Assembly: GCA_035079385.1 (NCBI GenBank)
Contig: JAVHKY010000029.1
Coordinates: 2,294,001-2,358,000 of the forward strand
From: Aspidiotus rigidus
Taxonomy: Eukaryota; Arthropoda; Insecta; Hemiptera; Diaspididae
Reading direction: 5' to 3'
Length of the DNA: 64,000 bases
Shown: in pieces, positions 44,549 through 57,029 of the stretch
Position numbering within the stretch: position 1 is the first letter of the stretch
Layout: each line of letters opens with the position of its first letter
The notes under the pieces: model-generated
Seen by the model: the letters and a program-made list of their open reading frames with translations, nothing else
What the model was told of the DNA's origin: nothing
Databases searched by the model: none
Translations under genes and position numbers: made by a program

Positions 44549-45930
44549 TTTTTTTTTTTTTTTTCTAAAACACCCTTTATTGTAAAAAATGATAAAAAAA
44601 ACATTACAAAATAAGGAGGAAAAATGAAAAATAGAAATTACAGAAATTTAGAAGAAGAAAGGAAAACAAAAAAAAAATATTAATAATAATAAAATAACAA
44701 TAATAGAATAATAATTTGAATAAACAAATAAATATAAAAAAAAATAAAAATAAATAAACACGGTGTTGGAGGATGGCAACTAGGCCTTCTTACCTCGTTT
44801 AACAAATTTATTATGAATTATTTTAAGTCAGATTGTGAAGGGAATTAAAAATATGAGGGAAAATTGATAATTCTTCGGATGAGAGGTCAATAGCTCGGAG
44901 AGGGGTTGAAAAATTTAAATTCATACATTCTGAATAAAGTTTTCGTCTTGAAAATTTGATAATTCTGAGCATTCGAAAAAGTAGTGGTTGACGTCGGCTT
45001 TTAAAGGCTTATCTGGATGGAAGGAGCATGCGTCAGATTCTATGAGATTTATGCGTTTGAGGTGGACAGGGAGACGATTATGTCCGAAGCAAAGACGGCT
45101 GATTTTGACAATGAGAGAACGAGGGATGTCGTGAAATTTTTGAAACCAAGGAGATTTCGGAAGAAAAGGTTGCACAAGTAAATAGTGAGAATTTTGATTG
45201 TTAAATGAATTTGAATAATTTAGAGACCAGTCATCCCGTGTGGAGCGTTTAATGAGCGAATACAATTCTGACATGGGGAGAAGGTTTGATGAGACCTGAG
45301 AGAGACGTGCTAATATTGCTTTCTCGTCTGTAATTTCATTGTTAGTAATTCCCGCATGTGCGAAATCCAGAGGAAATCAATTTTGATGGGGGAGAGAGAG
45401 TGGATTAAGGAAATAATTGATAAAGCTAAGGATGGATTTATGCGAAAAGGTTCGGAAGAAAGAGACTGAAGAGCGGAGAGAGACTCAGAAATTATTAGAA
45501 AATGAAGTTTTATTTGATATAATAAAGAGCTTGGAAAATTGCCATCTGTTCTGCATGACAAATGGATGAGAAAGGTGGTAATGCAAGAGAGCAGTGAAGA
45601 GGCATTGAAGGGATCCAAAAGGCCTTACCGACGCCTTCATGATCCTTAGAGCCGTCTGTGAAAATCTGCGTATGCAAAGGAAAGTGTTGTTGGATGTACG
45701 ATTCGAATAGTTCTAGAGAAGTGAAGTTCGGATTTTTTGTATGTTTAAAAAGTTTCTGAAACGAGAAAGGTGAGAGGTGGTAGGATGGAATATAAATTAT
45801 GGTGTTCTGAAACCGAAAGATAATGATAGCTCTTTTGAACATCAGAGGAAGTCGCCAAAAGACAAATCTCCAATGGTGAAGGAGGTTGTTATATGACTCT
45901 GTATTGAATCGCATTCGACGTGAGGCCAAT
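44549..45930 (-). pseudogene. LINE relic with RNase H domain and poly(A) tail (I/Jockey group)
   Basis: On the minus strand the RNase H motifs appear in order: QIFTDGSKDHEGVGKAFW (about 45673-45620, catalytic Asp), SICHAEQMAIFQALYYI (Glu, about 45563-45513), IISESLSALQSL (Asp position replaced by Glu, about 45500), WISHM (His position, about 45365), then the terminal SPWFQKFHDIPRSLIVKISR and FGHNRLPVHLKRI with HYFFECSELSNF (about 45150-44960). The sequence then runs through an A/T-rich 3' region to a poly(T) tract at 44549-44567, which is the element's poly(A) tail. The 5' part (endonuclease and RT) is missing beyond about 46000, a typical 5' truncation. One frameshift and the altered Asp show it is dead. 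Confidence 0.85.
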
Positions 45931-48080
45931 ATTCTTGAGAATTCTTTCAGACCAGAAAGGGAGACGGACCCACCTAGTCTGCGCCAGCTGCGAAATGGTT
46001 GAGAAAGAGGTGGAGATAGTGCACGCGAACGAGGAAAGTTGCAATATTATTTACTATAAGAAGATGGTTTGGAGAATTTTAGCCGAAAACGACTGATACA
46101 AGAGGCCTTTGAAGAAAGAAAGCACACTTTTTGCATAAGAATACGGGAAACTCATCTTCGCTGAGACTAAGGAATAAAAATTGATTCCATTCTTTCTTTC
46201 ATGCTATATGATGCGTTCGATCATTGCAAAATTATCCAAATAAATGTCGCACATGTGCATCGGTGAGGGTGCACACCCTGAATTAGCTTTCGATAATTAC
46301 GAGAATGCTGGAATCGCGTTGGCACCGTTAAAAATATAATCCGAGTCTCCACGTCGTGTGCAAATGATACGGTATCTCACACCAGATAAATGCTGATATA
46401 AACACGTAATTAACGTTAAATAAATTATGTAAATGAAGTTACGTTTTTAAAATAAAGACAGATTATAGGAATGAAAGAATGAAAAAAGAAGAGGAAGAAA
46501 GCAACAAGAGTCAGTCTTGTTAAAACAAGGGGCGGAATAAATGCGCCACAGGTGGTATCACTATCGAATTAACTGTCAACATGTTCAATCCAAAAAGGGT
46601 TGACCTCATCGTTCGGCGCAGAAAGTGATACCGTTCCTCCAGAGTTTATAGGTGCGCACACGCGGCAGACAAGTAGATATATATATATATTTTTTTTTTT
46701 CAACAGGGTCAAAGAGACGAGAAATTTATACAACGCATTTTTTTCTTTGTAAAATAGAAACTCGGAACAGTCTTTAATAAATATTCTGTCAACAAGTGTT
46801 CAACTACCTAATCGTGTGTATTGCAAATCTCGTTATTGCATCAATACCATTCATGCACGATATAAAGGTATAGGTATACGTGAAATTGAAAATGTTTCTC
46901 ATAAACTCAAGGAAGAGAAAAAATGAAGAAAGAAACCGAATGAAATGACGAGAATCACCGTGATGGTTTACGCGAAATAACAATTTCTCATACAATTTAC
47001 GAAGTAAACACGATCGAGGCACACCGAGTTTTTCATTTTCCGGGCGAAATCTCGCCTCCTCGTGAAAGTTCCCATAGACTAGCCTATACCCAGTCATTTC
47101 CGAAATAAACGAATCAAGTACATACGCACATATACGTGCCGAAAAATATAACAATATTTATATTACGCTTCTCGCATCCGTTATCAATGTATATCAATCT
47201 TCAAACTAAAATCGTATATTTTCCACGATTTATTATCTTTTTTCCCAAACTGTCAGCGTTCCACTGATGATATCGTGAATGACGAGGTCTGAATCAGCGA
47301 AGAAACTAAACTGGATACATACGCTGAGGCTGATGTGTTTACAAATACCGGTACAATCTAGCAAGTCATTGTGGAATGGAAATACTCCACTCTAGGTATA
47401 CGTTGTCAGCATTCATTCGCGTTTCACAGTGACCAAAGCGTACACAAATAAAATCCGATTTACATAACCAAGTACATCTATTAAACAATGTTAATCTCTT
47501 GGCGTTAATATAAACGTTGTTTATCATTTCTTACTATATATACACTTATTAACTCAATTCGAATTTGAAAGAAAGAAAGAGAGAGAAAAAAAAACGTAAT
47601 AATATAAGATGAAAACACCTTGAGTCTTTGAAATTTTAACTGTGAGTAACTCAACATGCACCTATATTCTATGAGAGAATAGTCTTCCAACCATACACAC
47701 AAGATAGTAAATATATTTTTTTTATAATGACGGTTTAGAAATCGTAAATTCTATTAAAACATCATACGACGCCGTAATCGCCATTTATTCACGCGATTAG
47801 TACGCACTCCGACGGTGGTGTTTGCGAAGTAATGATAATAATAAAGTACGAAATTTTAGCATAATAATAGCGACTTCGTACTTGGACTGGAGATCGTAAG
47901 CCTGTAGGTTTTCCCCCTGGCGCAAAGATATGGACTTGCAACATTGCCACACGTCTATATCTCTAGGACAAAACTCGTTCTCTATAAATCGAACTGTGAA
48001 GTACAAACGTCTGTAACAGCAGAAGAGACACTATTTCTTATTGAATTTTCACAGCTGAGAGGATGATTTTCTGGAGGCGG
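45931..48080. other. Unrecognised AT-rich stretch
   Basis: The first 150 bases may be further LINE sequence. The rest is AT-rich and unique-looking, with a (TA)n/poly(T) tract at about 46676-46701. A minus-strand frame at 47797-48006 contains FIENEFCPRDIDVWQCCKSI after a CACAG acceptor-like site, but I recognise no family. Confidence 0.4.
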
Positions 48081-49550
48081 AGTGGGGGGGGGGGGGAAAT
48101 CATTGGTAGTACATTCAAATTTTCTCATTCCTAACGTGAGGTCCACGGGCGATAAAACGGGATGGTATATTTTTCGCCTAAAGGAATGTGTAATCCCATC
48201 ACTAAATGATGCACGTTGGTCGGTATTTGGTCGTACGACTGAAAATAGACCAAATATTACGGTACCATCAGAAAATGGTTGAATTTCTGAGATAATTCGA
48301 CCAAATTTTGACTAAATTAATATTGATTGTTGGTCAGGTATTATTGCTACTAAATTATGCGGAATATACATTTCGGTTCACTTTTGTACTGTCAATATAC
48401 GGACTGGAATTTCTCCTCGTTTTCAGTCTAAAATTGATGTTGTATTTATTACTCAATTTTGACTAAGATTTTTAGTCGACTTCTGGGAGATATATTGGTC
48501 CATCATTCAATTTTCCCTCGACGTCCATTAATATTTTTACTCTTTTTTTTTGTCTAAAATAAAGAACTATTGGGCGAGCCACACAGTCACTCAATTTTGA
48601 CCAGAATTGCCTGTCGATTTCTGGGCAGATATCTCTAGAACGTATCTTGGTCCCCTTCTCAGTCGATTTGTCCTCAACATCTACCCATATTTTTAGTTTT
48701 TTTTTTTGTTTTTTTTTTGGGGGGGGGGGGCGGGGTCTATTCTCGTGCGAACCGCAGCCCCTAAATTTTGACTAAAATTTCAGTCAATTTCTGGGCAGAT
48801 ATCCTCAGGAAATATCTTGGTCCATTTTCATTCGATTTTCCCTCGATGTCCATCAATATTTTTACACTCTCTTTCGGTTTAAAATGATTATCATCGGATG
48901 AGCCGCCCAGTCACTAATTTTTACGAAAATTTCCAGTTTATTTCTGGGCAGATATTCGGAATGAATCAACTATCATGTTATTTGCAAACACGCAGACCAA
49001 AATCGCACTCGTCTCAATATAACCGTGCTAACGCGATTGCTATCTTCATTCTTATTTTCTGTCACTTGAGAAAGGGTTTTTTGCGTCGAAAGTGGTCTAA
49101 ATATGGTGGTCTATTAATATTATCTAACTGGCGTCTCTATTGCCCAGAAATTGACCTATATTTTCTGTCAAAAGTGGTCTCTTTGTAGAAGTCTAGACAA
49201 AGACAGACTATTTTACTCGTATATTGTCCACATCGACCGATCTTCTTCGTCAGAAGTGGTCTCATTATGGTGGTCTGTTGACACTGATTGAATAATATTG
49301 ACTACAAGAGACCATTTTGTATCGTCAATTTTCCGCAGAAATCGACTGTTTTTTGGGTTAAAAATGGTCGAAATATAGTCAATAGCTGAGGAATTTTATC
49401 GTACCTTCATCACCTACAAAACGACTAATTTTTTCCGTCAAAATTTTGTCCGAGTTGGAGCGGAAGTAAATCGACTGAAGTTCATTCATCACAGCGGTCG
49501 CTCAGTCTATTTTTGGTCGACCTTCACTCAAAATTAACTGAGATATTTGG
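48081..49550. repeat. Diverged tandem repeats, unit about 140-190 bp
   Basis: Blocks at about 48453, 48590, 48768 and 48910 share TTTTGACTAAAATTTCAGTC, ATTTCTGGGCAGATAT, ATCTTGGTCC and CATCAATATTTTTAC. G-runs (about 48084-48096 and 48719-48731) and T-runs interrupt them. From about 49050 to 49390 another motif, AAAGTGGTCT, repeats. No coding content. Probably one large dead element. Confidence 0.65.
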
Positions 49551-49658
49551 TCGATCTGGTTTATGAGGATATGAATAATGTATCTTACGTTTATAATGGT
49601 AATTTATGTAGCCTCCAAGTACTTTTAAGTTATAGCCTCAATTGTAATTATTCTAGAA

Positions 49659-50536
49659 TTGGCTCTAGCCAGGTTAGAGGAGAAACGGCCTTAGTCGCAA
49701 AATGGCCCAAATGTGCGTTGAAAAGTTGTCCCCCGCCCCGTGAGAAAACTCGAAATCCAAAAATTAGGATCCTTTCGCTCACCCATCATTCTTAGGCTCG
49801 ATCGAAGGGCGTCAGCCATTTTTTCACCGCGGGCTTACGACAGCCCTCGTATTGCCCTGCTCATATAAATGAAATGCCAATTTTTGAAGTATCGTTCCCG
49901 TATTTTGGAAAAGGATTCTTGCATTTCCTACAAGTGTATGGCTCTCAGTAACACAGTTGTTTTTATACCGCTGCGACTTGAGGAAAAATACATTTTAAAA
50001 CAGTGAATGTCAAAAGTGCGTATTTTGGCTCGAACATTGACTATTGATTCCACGCGGTCTATTGCGATAGCAGTCATAGCTTACCCCGCTATTGATGACA
50101 AAATTATAGAAATTCACCAAAAATATTGATTTTTTGGGGATTTTTCACCTCACCGAGGGCCATGGTACTGAAGTATATTAGACGTGGTGCATCAAATGAA
50201 GGAAAATCCTTCGAAGCCACTGCCCGATTTTTTTAATGAAATGAGTTTGAAATTTTGTAGATGTTAGAAACTAGAGAAAACATGGATAATTTTTTGTTGA
50301 AAAAAATACCACGGATACTCGTCCAAATCTTTAAAAATATCTCGAAGTTTCACGCTCTGCGATCATTATCGTCTGAGATACAGCCACTTGGATTTTAGCC
50401 CTAAAAATTGCTCTGCAGCCCATATTGGTGAGCGGGTGTTGGATTTCGAGTTTTCTTATACAGGACAACTTTTCAACGCACATTTGGAACATTTCGCGTC
50501 CAAGGTCGTTTTCCCCTCTTACTCGGCTAGATCCAA
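49659..50536. mobile_element. 878-bp long-TIR element
   Basis: The left arm (about 49659-49795) and right arm (about 50400-50536) are inverted copies. The left reads GGCTCTAGCCAGGTTAGAGG, then CCCAAATGTGCGTTGAAAAG and GAAAACTCGAAATCCAA. The right is the complement of the same words. The body from about 50024 is shared with 27982-28540. No transposase frame is seen. A target duplication is not identifiable. Confidence 0.75.
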
Positions 50537-50653
50537 ACACAAGGATTTGAAAACGATTTCATTCACTTTTTAGTCCTTGCCCTCGACTTTTTGATCACTC
50601 ATGTTCACTTTTGCCGATAGTAACGCTCCCAGCAAATGGCCGACTCTATCAGT

Positions 50654-51799
50654 CAGTGTTTCTCAACCAGTGTGCCGCGATGCAGTATTGTGCCGCAAGC
50701 GCCCTTAGGTTTACCGCCAGTTTTGATCAAAAACATAAATTGACATGAACTAAATGATTATTGTTTCTATTTTCTGAAAAAATAATCATAAGCAATATCT
50801 GACCGATGAGTTCCAGCTTTCGAATAACGTCAATTCCAGTTATAATTTCTTAAACAGAGTCTAAACCAGCCCTAAAAGTCATTAACAGAGACCGGATTCC
50901 TCGGCATTTGCCGAATCATTTTAGTGCGTCTGAAAAGCATGAAAATGATGTAGAAGTACCTATTGGAAGTAGTAGAGGCTAGGGAAAAAAAATCATTTTG
51001 CCGAAAACGGGGTTTAAAGCCAAACAAGGCCAAAAATGACCATTTTGTAAAATATCGTCTGAAATTATGAAATTTTGGACAAAATAAGCGTAATTTTGCT
51101 TAAAATTCAGCAATTTTGATGACAGTTTAATAGTTTTTTTTGAAAATATTATTTTTTATTGATGAGTTTGATCCCCAAAAATCGTTTATTTTGGTCAAAA
51201 TCACATAATTTTGGTCGTGAATTGAATAATATTCTAATAATATTCTGATCGTGAATTTGTAAAAGCACTGGAAACGCATGTTCTTTTTTCATTTTTTTTT
51301 AAATGCCGAATAATGACGAAAATGCAACATTCAGTGCCGAAACTTTTAATTTTTAGTACCGAAAAATTCGGGCTCTATTTGGTCATAAAAAAAAACTTTC
51401 CGCTTCACGACTAAAAATATAGATTGTATTTCATGTTTCTTCACAAATTTTTGAATTAGGAGAGCCCAAAGGATTCCTCAATAAATGCAAGATATATCCA
51501 GAACCTTTTGCATATTATATTTATTGGTGACAGAACTCAAAATTTTGTCTGGAATCCTGACAGAAGGTGACAGCTTTTCTTTCCCAGAACCGCAGTATAC
51601 GAAAAGAAGGCTGAGGTCTCACACAGCAATCTTGTACGGCCTCGAATCCTAAAATTAGGTAAAGGAAATCAGAACAGATATGAAAATGTCGGAACGCAGA
51701 AAAATTTTGGATACGATTTGAAGTTTCGGAAATGCTACGCCGCAGGAATATCGTATCGTGGAAAAGTGTGCCGCAATGTAAGAAAGGTTAAGAAACCGG
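50654..51799. mobile_element. Probable non-autonomous hAT element
   Basis: The left end CAGTGTTTCTCAACCAGTGT with GCCGCGATGCA, and the right end GTGTGCCGCAATGTAAGAAA followed by GGTTAAGAAACCGG, form inverted ends of the CAGTGxTTCTCAACC...GTGCCGC type seen in many hAT elements. The body is AT-rich without a recognisable transposase. The outermost right bases have drifted and no 8-bp duplication is visible, so the exact borders are approximate. Confidence 0.6.
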
Positions 51800-53882
51800 C
51801 TTCCCGTGTAACCAAGTAGTGTTTCACAAACTTCTCTAAAGGTAAAAATAACAAAAAAAATTATTAAAAGTAAAAACTTGAATAGCTCCGATAAAGAAAA
51901 TTGACGAGAGCATCAAGTTCAGAGTTGAAAAGAAACCCACATCCAGATCATACACAATAGTACTCCGAGAACTTGGAACTCAGAAGTGTGTAAGCTATGT
52001 TCTGCTAATTAAAATAATTGAAAAGCATTTCATGTAGGGCAAAGTGATCGAGCCCTGCATTTAAGTGCGCCTGAGCATACATCTTCCCAGATTGGTTGGA
52101 ATCTTCACAGACCATTTAATTTTATGTAATCACTTTTTGGTATGAGAAAGAATCTCGCCCTCCTACACAAAGTGATAAAGATAGGCCTCTTAGTAAGTTA
52201 GAAAATTATCTATCACACCCTGGCAAGGGTAGGGCACGATTATTCACGACCTCTTCCGCAAATATTTTAATTGTTGCTAGGTATAAACTAGGTTTAAGAA
52301 AATTCAGCATCGGATAACGTCGTGGATGGGCAGTTCAAGACCTCATAGAGTACTACATCCTCTTGTCTGAACAGTCCATTCTATGACGATTCAGTTCCTG
52401 ACGTCATCGGAGAGACTGGTCTTGATCTATTTCAGGGCCTTGAAGAATTTCAAGTTCTGACTTATGCCGTATACGATATGTATGAAATTAAAGAAGTGCC
52501 CGATGAAGACTGACGTTAGCTTTACGAAGCGTGTGGGGTATAGTGCGATATAATCAAATGCACACCCGAAGAAACACAAGAATTGGTTTGAAACCGGTCG
52601 TTATAGTAATTCAAAACTTTCACTAAAATGCACCGAGGAAAATTCAAATTTTCGAATGAAAAAAAAACTAAACCTGATTGGTTCTCCTTTACTTTTTTCT
52701 TTTCAAATCCTCCCTTCCCCTTAGACTTGGAAATGGGCTGTCAACTCTATGACGGCTAGCCGATACAAAACACACAGAATGACTGCAGGAGGACACAAAA
52801 AATAGCAGCTCAAGGTCAAATCAGGGAAGTTGACGACGACTGAGGAGCCTTGAAAGCACGAATGAATCTTAACCTTCTAGTACACATATTAAAACTAGGG
52901 AATTGCTAATGAATTTTTTCTCCTGTTCTTGACGTGAAAATATCTATGAGCGTGGGTGAAAAAGACCTTATCACCAAAATTTTAAGCTTTCTGATGACAT
53001 CATGGGGTAGGAATAGTCTCGACCTATTTCGAGGACTTATTGAGAATTCGAGTCCAAATATAACCTAGCATGTCAGTATGCATAAGTACACGAGTTGATA
53101 TTAGATTTTCGAAGCTTGCTATACGAAAGCACGGACTAAACTAAGAATGCAGGCTCATAGGGCTATGAATAGGTAGATAAGATAGCCTAACCCAGTTTAA
53201 CGTAGTCTTAGTATTAGTACTTATTAGGTTAAGGCATAATATAGGTCCACCTGATGACAAAATACGTGAGTATAGCCTTGATCTACTTCAGGGACTTCAA
53301 ACTCTGGCACAAGCCACTTATATGAGGGGCAAGGGACTGAAGTGAGAGTTCTTTATGGAAGTCCGGATGTTTAATGGAAATATTTGGATACTTTTACCGA
53401 CAAAACATTAGGTTGTATTATCACAAAAATTGGGTCAATTATCTCTGAATCGCTAATAAAATATCGAGGGAAACTCGAAAGCAGGTCAGCTTCGAGCGAC
53501 AAATAATTTGGCTTTGACGGTTCGGCCCCAAATGCTTCTCATATCGAATTCACATAAGTTCAGCGCATAATTAAATGTACATATCAATTTACGTTGTTCA
53601 CATATTCTCACCAATGATTTAGATCATGCTCTCCACGTACTGATGATGAAACCAAGTATATACCAGAAGTTACAAACAAGGTACACAAGAAGATCGAATG
53701 TGAAATCAATTGAAAATTTGTTCGAGTTTCATAACTAATATGGGACCCTTACTTGAACGCGGAAGTCCTGAGCATGTGCAGTATCTCAGCATGTACTAAT
53801 CTGTCAGACAATACATATACTCGCATCAGCAATTCAGTTTAAATACTTCTATACGTTGTCAACAAGAATGTATTCGCATTGG
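51800..53882. other. Degenerate repeats, no gene
   Basis: Three diverged copies of a repeat (about 52395, 52990 and 53240) share TGATGACRTCA-type words followed by GATCTATTTCAGGGACTT. A related copy lies at about 57570. The last 200 bases look unique and lead into the TATA box at 53883. Confidence 0.45.
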
Positions 53883-53889
53883 TATAAAA
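53883..53889 (+). promoter_or_regulatory. TATA box candidate
   Basis: TATAAAA lies 55 bases upstream of the ATG at 53938. A start of transcription about 30 bases downstream would give a 5' leader of roughly 25 bases. It is supported only by sequence and position. Confidence 0.4.
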
Positions 53890-53937
53890 ACGTTGCGACC
53901 ATTATCTCGTACACGAATCAGATACGATCTTCACATT

Positions 53938-54106
53938 ATGACAGAGTGTTGTGATGTAAATAAGATACTTCCCATCGCGGTAGCGTATAATATGAGATAC
54001 GAGCACCACGAATTCATTGATGACAGGGAACACGATCGAGAAAATATTATATTGCGAAAGAGTGACTCAACTGCAGACATAAACGTACTACTGGGATATC
54101 CGTAAG
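53938..54106 (+). CDS. Small ORF or first exon behind a TATA box
   Basis: The frame starts MTECCDVNKILPIAVAYNMR and ends RKSDSTADINVLLGYP. The frame can close at TAA (55 residues), or the same bases can serve as a splice donor, TATCC|GTAAGA at 54102, leaving a phase-2 exon of 164 coding bases. I found no persuasive second exon. An AG at about 54264 after a T-tract gives a stop after five more codons. The protein is acidic/basic mixed, without signal peptide or known domain. Function unknown. It may be chance. Confidence 0.3.
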
Positions 54107-54495
54107 ATTTGTACGCATTATACGGAATAGCGAAGTAGATTGTCTGTTTTGTGAATGGCTTTTCGAAGTTGCATACAGCATCCTATACAAATATGATACA
54201 AGGAAAAACTAAGCACGATTATCGATCAAAGTATTTTTTTTTTTACTCTCCATGAAGAAACAACGAGATGAAATAGGGAGGACGCGAGAAGGCTATAAGG
54301 ATATGAAACTTTTAAATCAATCGGGGGTAATAATTAGAACACTTAATGGGTTAAATACATCTCCTTATAAGATGAAAGGAATAATGTTCATCGTGTATTT
54401 TGTACAAGTATGAATCACCATGAAAATGACATCATTTATGATACGAGCTTTTATGTCGAGTAATTTGTGAAAATCGAGGTAAGATGTTTCCTAAC

Positions 54496-54612
54496 CTTTT
54501 TCGTATTGATAGCTCGTGACTCTCAGAATAGATTACGTCGAGTCTTAATTTTTGAATAGCGGCTTTGCCAACTCTCCGCTCCCTCTTTACTTGAATTTCT
54601 TCGTCATCGCTC
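54496..54612 (-). CDS. Weak candidate exon
   Basis: The minus strand is open for 39 codons (SDDEEIQVKRERRVGKAAIQ then KLRLDVIYSESHELSIRKR), preceded by a T/C-rich tract with TTGAG and followed by CGAAAAAG|GTTAGG, an acceptable donor. The charged composition is protein-like, but no family is recognised and no partner exon is seen. Confidence 0.2.
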
Positions 54613-55582
54613 AAGAGAAATTGAAGCCATAAATTTTCACAAGTCTTTTCCCGAAGTCACGATGAAAGCTCGAAATTTTTCCAGGTCCGTCTTTCACAAG
54701 GATTCAAACAAAACGTTTTCGAAATTCCTTGGTGACGTCAAGAACCTATGTACCTCACAGGGGTTAAATCGAAGCAGGCGAGATACTCATACAGTCACAG
54801 ATCAGTACATTATGAGCAATCAGAACCGTCCGACCTTTCTGTTCTTTTCTTGAATGGAGGACTGCAAGGTGACGGAAAGTGAAAGCACGTGACTTTTCTT
54901 TACCATCGCATTCGATATTTCTCTCGGATTTTCCTAAATTTTTGGAAATGTTCTACCCTCCGCCGAATAATCCGCAACTGTTGGAAAAATTTTTGCAACG
55001 ATGTCCTTTGACGTCACGATCCGAACTCGTACAACTTTTCCAAGTCTAATTGACTTTAATGGAGGAATTTCTGCACAATATCACGATTTGAATTCCAAAT
55101 AGCTGTAAATCCTTCCTGTATTGGAATCTAATTATAAATTTTTTTGAAGTCCTACGGTCTCTTCACGTTCCGAGCTCAATATTAATTTTTCTCATGTTTT
55201 TTCCATCCGCATAAAATGTATTATCCGCATTAGCGACATTGGATCGCTTATGTTTGAGTTTCTGTCACCAAGAGAAAATGGTCGCATGTTACCTTGATTA
55301 AGATCGGCTGCACTCCCGATGATTCGCTTTAAGGTTTGATTGACAATAAGGATTAATGGGCGATAAGAGTTCGATTGTCTATTTTAGGTGAGTTTGCACC
55401 TTGTTACCCACGTTCCCCGCGAGTTCAAGTGATCTTGGATTTTTTTGTATAGTCGGAGGCGTCGTCACAGAGTCATGTGCAATAATTGCTATCGATAGAC
55501 AATCATTTGACGCAAAAATACACTTTTGGTTTCCTGACAAAGAAATAAAATGACTTGAAAAATAGTTACCGATACCAGTATA
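54613..55582. other. Unrecognised stretch
   Basis: No gene recognised. The right part lies just downstream of the stop codon of the minus-strand gene at 55583-57029 and should include its 3' untranslated region. I see no clear AATAAA signal in the first 50 bases after the stop. Confidence 0.4.
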
Positions 55583-57029
55583 TTAGTCTTTGTCGGCTTC
55601 ATATATATACTTGTGATCCTTATTCCTTACAATATAATATTTATTTCCTGCAATGATGTAATAAGGTTCACAGGACTTATCAGGTTTAGATATACTAACA
55701 ACAGCACAAGGTATCGCCCACGCATCTTTTTTACTTATAATACCAACCGTTACCAATCGCTTTTCACATTCTGGCTCGCTATTACGCGATGGGATGAATC
55801 TGACCTTGTATTTGTCTCGGAATAGCAAATTATTCATTATAAGCGAGCAAAGTCTGACTTTCTGAGCAGCGGCCATACCACATATTTTACGACTCTCGTC
55901 AGCTGCAAATCACAAGAAAAAAAAGTTATTTTGATAATGTACGTCAGGGTATCCGTTGACACAAGTTGGAGCTTTAGTTGTATTTGCAACTCGAACTTCG
56001 ACTTGTGTCTTATACATGATAGGTTTAAGAGTTGCGGTATCATTGATTTACTTGAAGGGAGAAGGGTGGTTGAAGAGTGAGCGAAATGTGTCGTTATATA
56101 AGGAGATATTTCTGCTATTGCGACAGGAACCAATTTCTTCTCATCATTGTACTTGAAAACAAAACGAGATCTTGCCATGTAGACTTCTGAAATAAAAAAT
56201 TTGACTACCTCTCCTGAATCATGACTGCACGCGAAACATGGAAAGACCAGCTCGCGAAGGTTCCGCTCTTCGATGCTTACTACAAGTTTCTCGTATGAGT
56301 AAGTGTAAGTTGTAGCGTTGGTGGATACATTTGTGGGAGATTCCGCAGGATGGCAAGTTTCATTCTGTTCACCCGCTGTAGAGAAATTTGTTGGATATAC
56401 ATGATAGAAGTCCAGAAAATGCTCGCTTGTAACTACGGTCGAACAGATTTTCTGCCTTTCATGATCTGTCTCGGGTTGTGCCTCTGCCGGTTCTCGTACT
56501 TTCCAGATATCTGAAATTTTGAATAAACGGTCGACGTTCAGGAAAACTTGGTGTGGAAGGCAAAGCTTATTAAACGCCTCTTCGACGGAGATTTAGAGTA
56601 TCGTCTGATCTCTCTTCTGGCCATAACAGAGCTTTGAGAAACTGAAAAGTGGACCTATAATGTGAGCAAGGAGTAGTCGGGGATAAAACGATGACTTCAA
56701 GTACTGTTCAACTTTGGGCTACTCCTTCACTCATTGATTTTTTATTCTTTTTTTTCCTATTTCAATGAAAATTTGCACAAACTTGAAGATTTATAGCATT
56801 ACTATGACACCTAAAAACTGGACGAGCTCGTTCGAACTTGAGAATCAAGGTATACTAAAGTGTATGAATTTGAAAGTAATTTACTCAAAGGCGGTTTTGT
56901 TGACAAGTACAATCGTTCTAGGCCATCTATCGGAGTAACAGCGTGATATAAAATGTCTCTTTTCTCAGCATTGGCTATGCCGCAAATAAATAGTATCACA
57001 ATTTCGAAAACAATTCTCAGAATCATCAT
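55583..57029 (-). CDS. Three-exon gene for a secreted protein of unknown family, about 307 residues
   Basis: Exon 1 (57029-56885) starts ATGATG and encodes a signal peptide (core IVFEIVILFICGIANA, cleavage probably after residue 21). Donor TTGA|GTAAAT. Exon 2 (56510-56052) follows a TTCAAAATTTCAG acceptor, starts IWKVREPAEAQPETDHERQK and holds four N-glycosylation sequons (about residues 90, 98, 109 and 113) and a CFAC pair (140, 143). Donor TTCAA|GTAAAT. Exon 3 (55902-55583) follows TTTTTTTTCTTGTGATTTGCAG, starts DESRKICGMAAAQKVRLCSL and ends YIYEADKD with TAA. Phases agree at both junctions, and the exons sum to 924 bases (308 codons with stop). Introns are about 374 and 149 bp. The mature protein has nine cysteines and no second membrane segment. 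I recognise no family. An Ig-like or other extracellular fold is possible. Intact frame and matching phases argue for a functional gene. Confidence 0.72.

Noticed and set aside
56531..56670. Possible extra exon in intron 1 of the secreted-protein gene (acceptor ACTTTTCAG)
   Set aside because: No usable donor follows before the frame ends. The direct exon 1 to exon 2 join already matches in phase.
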